Virus record (IMG/VR): IMGVR_UViG_3300001282_000014
Coordinates: 1 to 52,053 of that record
Reading direction: 5' to 3' (one strand)
Origin: a virus
DNA: 52,053 nt
Shown in pieces: positions 47,876-52,053 of the stretch. Under the pieces are notes generated by a model. That model was not told the DNA's origin, ran no database searches, and saw only the letters and a program-made list of their open reading frames with translations. Each line of letters begins with the position of its first letter. The stretch's first letter is position 1. A program made the translations under genes and the position numbers.

Positions 47876-50800
47876 ATGGCATATCCAAATGGGTCGATAC
47901 CCGTAACAAGTAGTATAGGCACTACTGCAAGTAGTGATACATTTCCAACGCACATAGATAATCTTGGGGCAGGTGGTCTTATGACTATGCTCACAGTTGC
48001 CAATATGAACTCAATACCAACTTTACGAAGAAAGTTTGGTATGCAAGTTTCAGTAACAAGCGATTCAACTCCCGCAAACAATAAAGTTTACATTTTAGCA
48101 AACGTTGCAATGGGTGGAACAGATAATTCTGTTTCAAATAACTCAAACTGGATTGATTATAGTTCTTATATTGGTGCTGGTAGTCCTTTTGAGTATGGCA
48201 CTAATGATGCTATTCAGCCAGTAATAGGTGGGAATGTTGCGAGTGGTTGTCAATCAACAATTGGAGGAGGTAGTTGCAATACTGCAAGTGGTTGTAAATC
48301 AACAGTAAGTGGTGGAAACGAAAATCTTTCTTGTGAAATACTTTCTACGGTTGGAGGAGGTACAAGAAACTATGCCAAAGGTAGTTGCTCAACAATAGGA
48401 GGTGGTCAAAACAATAGAGCTATTGGACAATGGTCGTTTATTGGAGGGGGGTATAATAATTGTGCCGTAGGAGGTTACGCAACAACTGTCGGAGGTGTTG
48501 GTAATGTAGTACAATCTAGTTTTTCAACAATTATTGGTGGTAAAAGTAATACAGTTTATGGTGTTTTTTCAATAGTTGGCGGTGGTCTATATAATAAATC
48601 TTGTGGGTATTATTCAACAGTCGGAGGAGGTTTTTGTAATAAAGCCTATGTTCATTGGTCAACAGTAAGTGGTGGAACTTGTAATATTACAAATTCAAGG
48701 TTTTCATTTATTGGAGGTGGTCAAAGAAATATAATTCAATCGCCTACAAACGAATGTTGCTCTTTGGGAGTAACAATTGGTGGTGGTATTGGTCATAATA
48801 CTGCTGGTGGTGTTTTAAATACAACTAATGGAGATTTAACTGGTGCAATTACTTGTTGTAATGCTGGAAGATTATCTACAATTAGTGGTGGATTACTAAA
48901 CTGTGGTACTGGTAATTATTCAACAATTGGTGGTGGTAAATTTAATACTGCTTCAAGTTGTTATTCAACAATTGGCGGAGGTAATAGCAATGTTTCAAGT
49001 GGTACTCATTCTGTAATTAGTGGCGGTTGTTGTAATACCTCATCGAGTTTATTTACAACTGTTGGTGGAGGACAAGCTAATACATCATCAGCACGTTGTT
49101 CTACTGTTGCAGGGGGTGCTTCTAACATATCTTCTAATCGTTGCTCAACTGTTGGTGGAGGAACTTTAAACTTGGCATCAGGTTGTTCTTCAACTATCGC
49201 AGGTGGTAGGTTTAATTGCGCCACAAATGATGGTTCAACAGTTGGTGGCGGATGTTGTAATTCATCATCTTCTGTTTTTACAACAATTGGTGGTGGTTTT
49301 ACTAATATTGCTTCTGCTTTTTATTCAACAATTGGCGGTGGTTATAAAAATTGTAGTTGTTGTAATTTTTCTTTAGTTGGAGGAGGTTTTTGCAATTCTG
49401 TTAAAACTGAATTTTCAACAATATCAGGTGGTAAACGTAATAATACTTGTTTAGGGGAAAATATAACAATTGGTGGCGGTTATTGTAATACTGCTTCTAA
49501 TTATTATTCAACAATTGGTGGCGGTTATAAGAATCTTGCTGATGGACTAAATAGTGCTATTTTGGGAGGTTCTACAAACAAAACGTGCGGATATGCCAAT
49601 GCAATGATAATCGGCTCTAATTTATGTGCAACTCAAGCGTGTACTACATTTACTAATTGCCTTTCAGCGCAAAATTTATCAGCAGGTTGTGCCGTTGTAG
49701 TTGGAGCAAATGGTGTGTTAGTAAATGCACCGACAATTCCTTACGTTGGCAGTATATTTCAAATAGGGATAGGAACAGGAAGTACAGAGCGTTGTGGTTT
49801 ATCGAATAATGCTCAAGGTAATTATTCAACTATTAGCGGTGGTAAATCTAATTGTGCTTTAGGTATATATTCAATAATAGGTGGTGGTTCAATAAACACT
49901 ACAAATGGTATTAATTCAATTGTAGGTGGGGGGGAAAAAAATCAAGCTATTTGCGAACATAGTGTAGTTGTAGGTGGATATTGTAATTCATCAACAAACA
50001 TACACGCAATAGTAGGTGGCGGTGGTTTTAATAATGCAAGTGGAGTTTATTCAATGATTGGAGGAGGTTGTGCTAATATTGCTTCAGGTAAATATTCAAC
50101 AATTGGAGGTGGTTATACTAACATTTCTTCTAACAAAACAACAACAATAGGCGGTGGTTATCAAAATACTGCTTCAAATTCAGGTGCTACTATTGGTGGT
50201 GGTGGAGATAATCTCGCAAGTGGTTTTACTTCAACAATTAGTGGTGGCGGTTGTAATACCGCATCTGGTTGTGTTTCATTCATTGGTAGCGGAATTCGTA
50301 ATACCGCATCTAATTGTTTTTCAATAATTAGTGGTGGATTTTGTAATACCGTATCGGCTTGTTATTCGATAATTGGGGGTGGTATATGTAATACTGCATC
50401 TGGCAATTGTTCAGCTATTTTAGGGGGGTGTTTAAATAACACTTGTACTTTTGATGACGCTATGATAATCGGCTCTAATTTATGTGCAACTCAAGCGTGT
50501 ACTACATTTATGAACTGCGTATCGGCTAATAATTTAACAGTTGGTTGTTTTGTTAGCGTTGGCGCAAATAAAGTACTTGAAAATGCGCCTTTTGTTCCAA
50601 ATAGCGGTTTATTCGCTCAAACAACAGATAGCACTCCTGTAACGGCAACTGATGTTGAAAGTTCTTTAATAGGTGTTGGTGTTGGTACATTAAGTGTACC
50701 TGCAAATGGATTTTCAGTAGGAGATAGTTTTAATGCGGTTTTAGACGGTATTATTTCAAATGTCGGAACTGCGACCCTACGTATAAGAATAAAAACACTT

Positions 50801-51112
50801 TCGGGTGCGCCTTTAGCAGATACGGGAGTTCTTGCTTTAGACGCTTCTACTTTAAAATCTTGGACACTAATATTACAATTTACAATTAGAACATTAGGAA
50901 CAACAGGCGTAGCATCAATTTCGTCAGGTGGTTTGTTTTCATATATTAAAAATGCGGGAACAAGTTTTGAGGGATTCGTTTTGACACTATTAAATACAAC
51001 TACTTTTGATACTACAATAAATAATACATTAGTCATTACGGCTCAATGGAACACTAACAATGCGGGTAATTCAATGTTTTCGAGAAATTTCGTCTTGAGT
51101 AAAGTATATTAA
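47876..51112 (+). CDS. fibre/adhesin with 14-residue beta-roll repeats, 1078 aa
   Basis: An N-terminal ~120 residues probably attach to the virion. Then come two long blocks of a 14-residue repeat of type STIGGGxxNxASGx, as in YadA-head-like beta rolls and phage/NCLDV fibre repeats. Each block ends in the same cap module (MIIGSNLCATQACTTF; 49 identical nt at 49604-49652 and 50462-50510). The C-terminal ~190 residues (LIGVGVGTLSVPANGF ... TTINNTLVITAQW) look like a trimeric jelly-roll tip found on viral fibres. Repeats are unusually rich in Cys (GGCCNTSS, NCSCCN). Likely a trimeric receptor-binding fibre. Confidence 0.85.
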   Translation: MAYPNGSIPVTSSIGTTASSDTFPTHIDNLGAGGLMTMLTVANMNSIPTLRRKFGMQVSVTSDSTPANNKVYILANVAMGGTDNSVSNNSNWIDYSSYIGAGSPFEYGTNDAIQPVIGGNVASGCQSTIGGGSCNTASGCKSTVSGGNENLSCEILSTVGGGTRNYAKGSCSTIGGGQNNRAIGQWSFIGGGYNNCAVGGYATTVGGVGNVVQSSFSTIIGGKSNTVYGVFSIVGGGLYNKSCGYYSTVGGGFCNKAYVHWSTVSGGTCNITNSRFSFIGGGQRNIIQSPTNECCSLGVTIGGGIGHNTAGGVLNTTNGDLTGAITCCNAGRLSTISGGLLNCGTGNYSTIGGGKFNTASSCYSTIGGGNSNVSSGTHSVISGGCCNTSSSLFTTVGGGQANTSSARCSTVAGGASNISSNRCSTVGGGTLNLASGCSSTIAGGRFNCATNDGSTVGGGCCNSSSSVFTTIGGGFTNIASAFYSTIGGGYKNCSCCNFSLVGGGFCNSVKTEFSTISGGKRNNTCLGENITIGGGYCNTASNYYSTIGGGYKNLADGLNSAILGGSTNKTCGYANAMIIGSNLCATQACTTFTNCLSAQNLSAGCAVVVGANGVLVNAPTIPYVGSIFQIGIGTGSTERCGLSNNAQGNYSTISGGKSNCALGIYSIIGGGSINTTNGINSIVGGGEKNQAICEHSVVVGGYCNSSTNIHAIVGGGGFNNASGVYSMIGGGCANIASGKYSTIGGGYTNISSNKTTTIGGGYQNTASNSGATIGGGGDNLASGFTSTISGGGCNTASGCVSFIGSGIRNTASNCFSIISGGFCNTVSACYSIIGGGICNTASGNCSAILGGCLNNTCTFDDAMIIGSNLCATQACTTFMNCVSANNLTVGCFVSVGANKVLENAPFVPNSGLFAQTTDSTPVTATDVESSLIGVGVGTLSVPANGFSVGDSFNAVLDGIISNVGTATLRIRIKTLSGAPLADTGVLALDASTLKSWTLILQFTIRTLGTTGVASISSGGLFSYIKNAGTSFEGFVLTLLNTTTFDTTINNTLVITAQWNTNNAGNSMFSRNFVLSKVY
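48221..50454 (+). repeat. 42-nt beta-roll repeat arrays in the fibre gene
   Basis: Two arrays (about 48221-49570 and 49800-50440) of a degenerate 42-nt unit encoding S-T/V-I-x-G-G-G-x-x-N-x-x-S-x. Repeats differ at most positions, so they are old, but the cap modules that end each array are nearly identical. Confidence 0.88.
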
Positions 51113-51131
51113 TATAATTAAAAAAAGCATA

Positions 51132-52053
51132 ATGGCAATAAATAAATCACAACCACAGAATATATCATCGCCTAACGGAAATTCATTAGCAGTATTTGTA
51201 GATGGTATAACAGGAGTTCTAACACTAAAAGACGTTTATGGCGCAACAGAACCTTTACAAAACTATGTAACAGGTGGCGGTGGCGGTGGAAGCAGTGTTT
51301 ACGCAGGAGATTCGCCAACAACAGTAATAGTTGAAAATATACCAATAGGTACAGATATTACAGGATATACTTATGACGATTTATTTCAAAATATATATGC
51401 GCCTTATGTATATCCAACTTTCACTTCGTTTGGAATTACACAAACTACTCCTATTGAAGTGGGAACAACAATTAGTGGTGCTAAATCATTTAGTTGGGCG
51501 TTTACAACTCCGTCTAATTTACAAGCAAATAGCGTTTCTGTAATTGACGTTACAGACGGAAATACAGTCTTGCAATCAGGTATAAGCAATACAAGCCCTC
51601 AAAATGTAAATATTGGGTCGGTTCAAAAAATAGTTTCTTCAATTAATGAATGGAAAGCAACTGCAATTGACACAAAATCAAATGTAATTACAAGTACATT
51701 TGCAACTGTTATATGGTATTGGAAATTATATTATGGCGTTAGTGCTAATCCAACATTAAACGAGGCTCAAATAGAGGCTTTGACAGGGGTTTTAAAAGCA
51801 AATCAAATAGGAGATTATACTTTTTCTACATTAAATTATAAATACATTTGTTATCCTGATACTACGCCTTTTTCAAGTCCAACAACTGCAACAGGTTTTA
51901 AAGATACTGCTACGAATTTAGTGGTAGCAATGGCTGATGCGACAGACGATGCTTTTTATAGCAATGTTGAAAATGGGTGGTCTTATGGTACTGTAAGTGT
52001 TACTAATGCTCAAGGAGTTACAGTAGATTATAGAGTTTACAGAACTAAATATG
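51132..52053 (+). CDS. second fibre/surface protein, 3' end outside window
   Basis: Starts with ATG at 51132 and stays open to the last base (307 codons visible). The N-terminus (SSPNGNSLAVFVDGITGVLT and a VTGGGGGG linker) looks like a virion-attachment region similar in role to that of the fibre before it. The rest is Thr/Asn/Ser-rich and beta-strand rich (IGTDITGYTYDDLFQNIYAP, WYYWKLYYGVSANPTL). I recall the YYGVS segment from Bacteroidota phage surface proteins, but this is not certain. Confidence 0.8.
   Translation, partial: MAINKSQPQNISSPNGNSLAVFVDGITGVLTLKDVYGATEPLQNYVTGGGGGGSSVYAGDSPTTVIVENIPIGTDITGYTYDDLFQNIYAPYVYPTFTSFGITQTTPIEVGTTISGAKSFSWAFTTPSNLQANSVSVIDVTDGNTVLQSGISNTSPQNVNIGSVQKIVSSINEWKATAIDTKSNVITSTFATVIWYWKLYYGVSANPTLNEAQIEALTGVLKANQIGDYTFSTLNYKYICYPDTTPFSSPTTATGFKDTATNLVVAMADATDDAFYSNVENGWSYGTVSVTNAQGVTVDYRVYRTKY

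Noticed and set aside
48990-49240. Minus-strand frame inside the fibre repeats
   Set aside because: Its PPPTVEQ repeat simply reads the 42-nt fibre repeat backwards.
48221-50454. Regular repeats that could suggest a CRISPR array
   Set aside because: Repeats are degenerate, in frame, and encode the GGGxxN beta-roll motif of the fibre; no identical direct repeats with unique spacers and no cas genes.
1-52053. tRNA or rRNA genes
   Set aside because: I saw no cloverleaf with a GTTCRANNC arm and no rRNA-like sequence. A covariance-model search would be decisive.

Overview
The window looks like part of a large virus-like genome of a Bacteroidota (Flavobacteriia-type) host. It is AT-rich and densely packed, and almost everything reads on the + strand. 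Intergenic gaps carry the Bacteroidota -7 element TAnnTTTG. Genes start in an A/T-rich context (very often TTATG) without Shine-Dalgarno sequences. One protein has the SusC-type carboxypeptidase-regulatory domain typical of this phylum. I see no terminase, portal, HK97-type capsid, tail tube, tape measure, integrase, plasmid relaxase or DNA polymerase. Instead there is a viral A32/P9-like packaging ATPase, an isolated and probably highly expressed candidate major capsid gene, a lysis cassette, two fibre-like genes and more than 50 small proteins that each carry one hydrophobic segment. My reading (inference) is a large, tailless, membrane-containing bacteriophage with an unusually complex membrane proteome.

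Layout. 1-5.2 kb: a Gly-Gln/Gly-Glu repeat plus coiled-coil protein, a MoxR-type AAA+ ATPase, a VWA-like partner and two unknowns. 5.3-15.6 kb: two giant modular proteins (2267 and 1179 aa) strung together by dozens of short [FY]A[DKN]GG motifs; they share duplicated modules and may be polyproteins or polyvalent virion-core proteins. 15.8-23.0 kb: a promoter and the first run of small membrane-anchored proteins, including two lytic transglycosylases, the SusC-like domain, and proteins sharing interchangeable membrane anchors. 23.0-26.6 kb: PAP2-type phosphatase, VRR-NUC-like nuclease, DnaA-domain-IV-like protein, an unknown and the packaging ATPase. 26.6-27.5 kb: an HNH homing endonuclease on the minus strand with its own promoter and a structured leader. 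27.5-29.0 kb: holin-like, endolysin and two overlapping spanin-like genes, closed by a terminator. 29.0-30.1 kb: promoter elements, a tiny membrane protein and the candidate major capsid protein, closed by a terminator. 30.1-47.9 kb: about forty mostly single-TM proteins, several carrying recognisable folds (metallopeptidase, nucleotidyltransferase, peptidoglycan-binding, SH3-like and LEA-2-like domains), plus a chimeric pseudogene that records recombination. 47.9 kb to the end: a 1078-aa fibre with 14-residue beta-roll repeats and the start of a second fibre/adhesin gene.

How it may work together (inference): fibres bind the host; peptidoglycan-binding, transglycosylase and SH3-like domains held on the virion membrane open the wall; the capsid protein builds the shell; the giant GG-motif proteins occupy the interior or scaffold it; the P-loop ATPase packages DNA; and the holin/endolysin/spanin-like cassette releases progeny. 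Translations and motif positions were worked out by eye, and no database search was possible.
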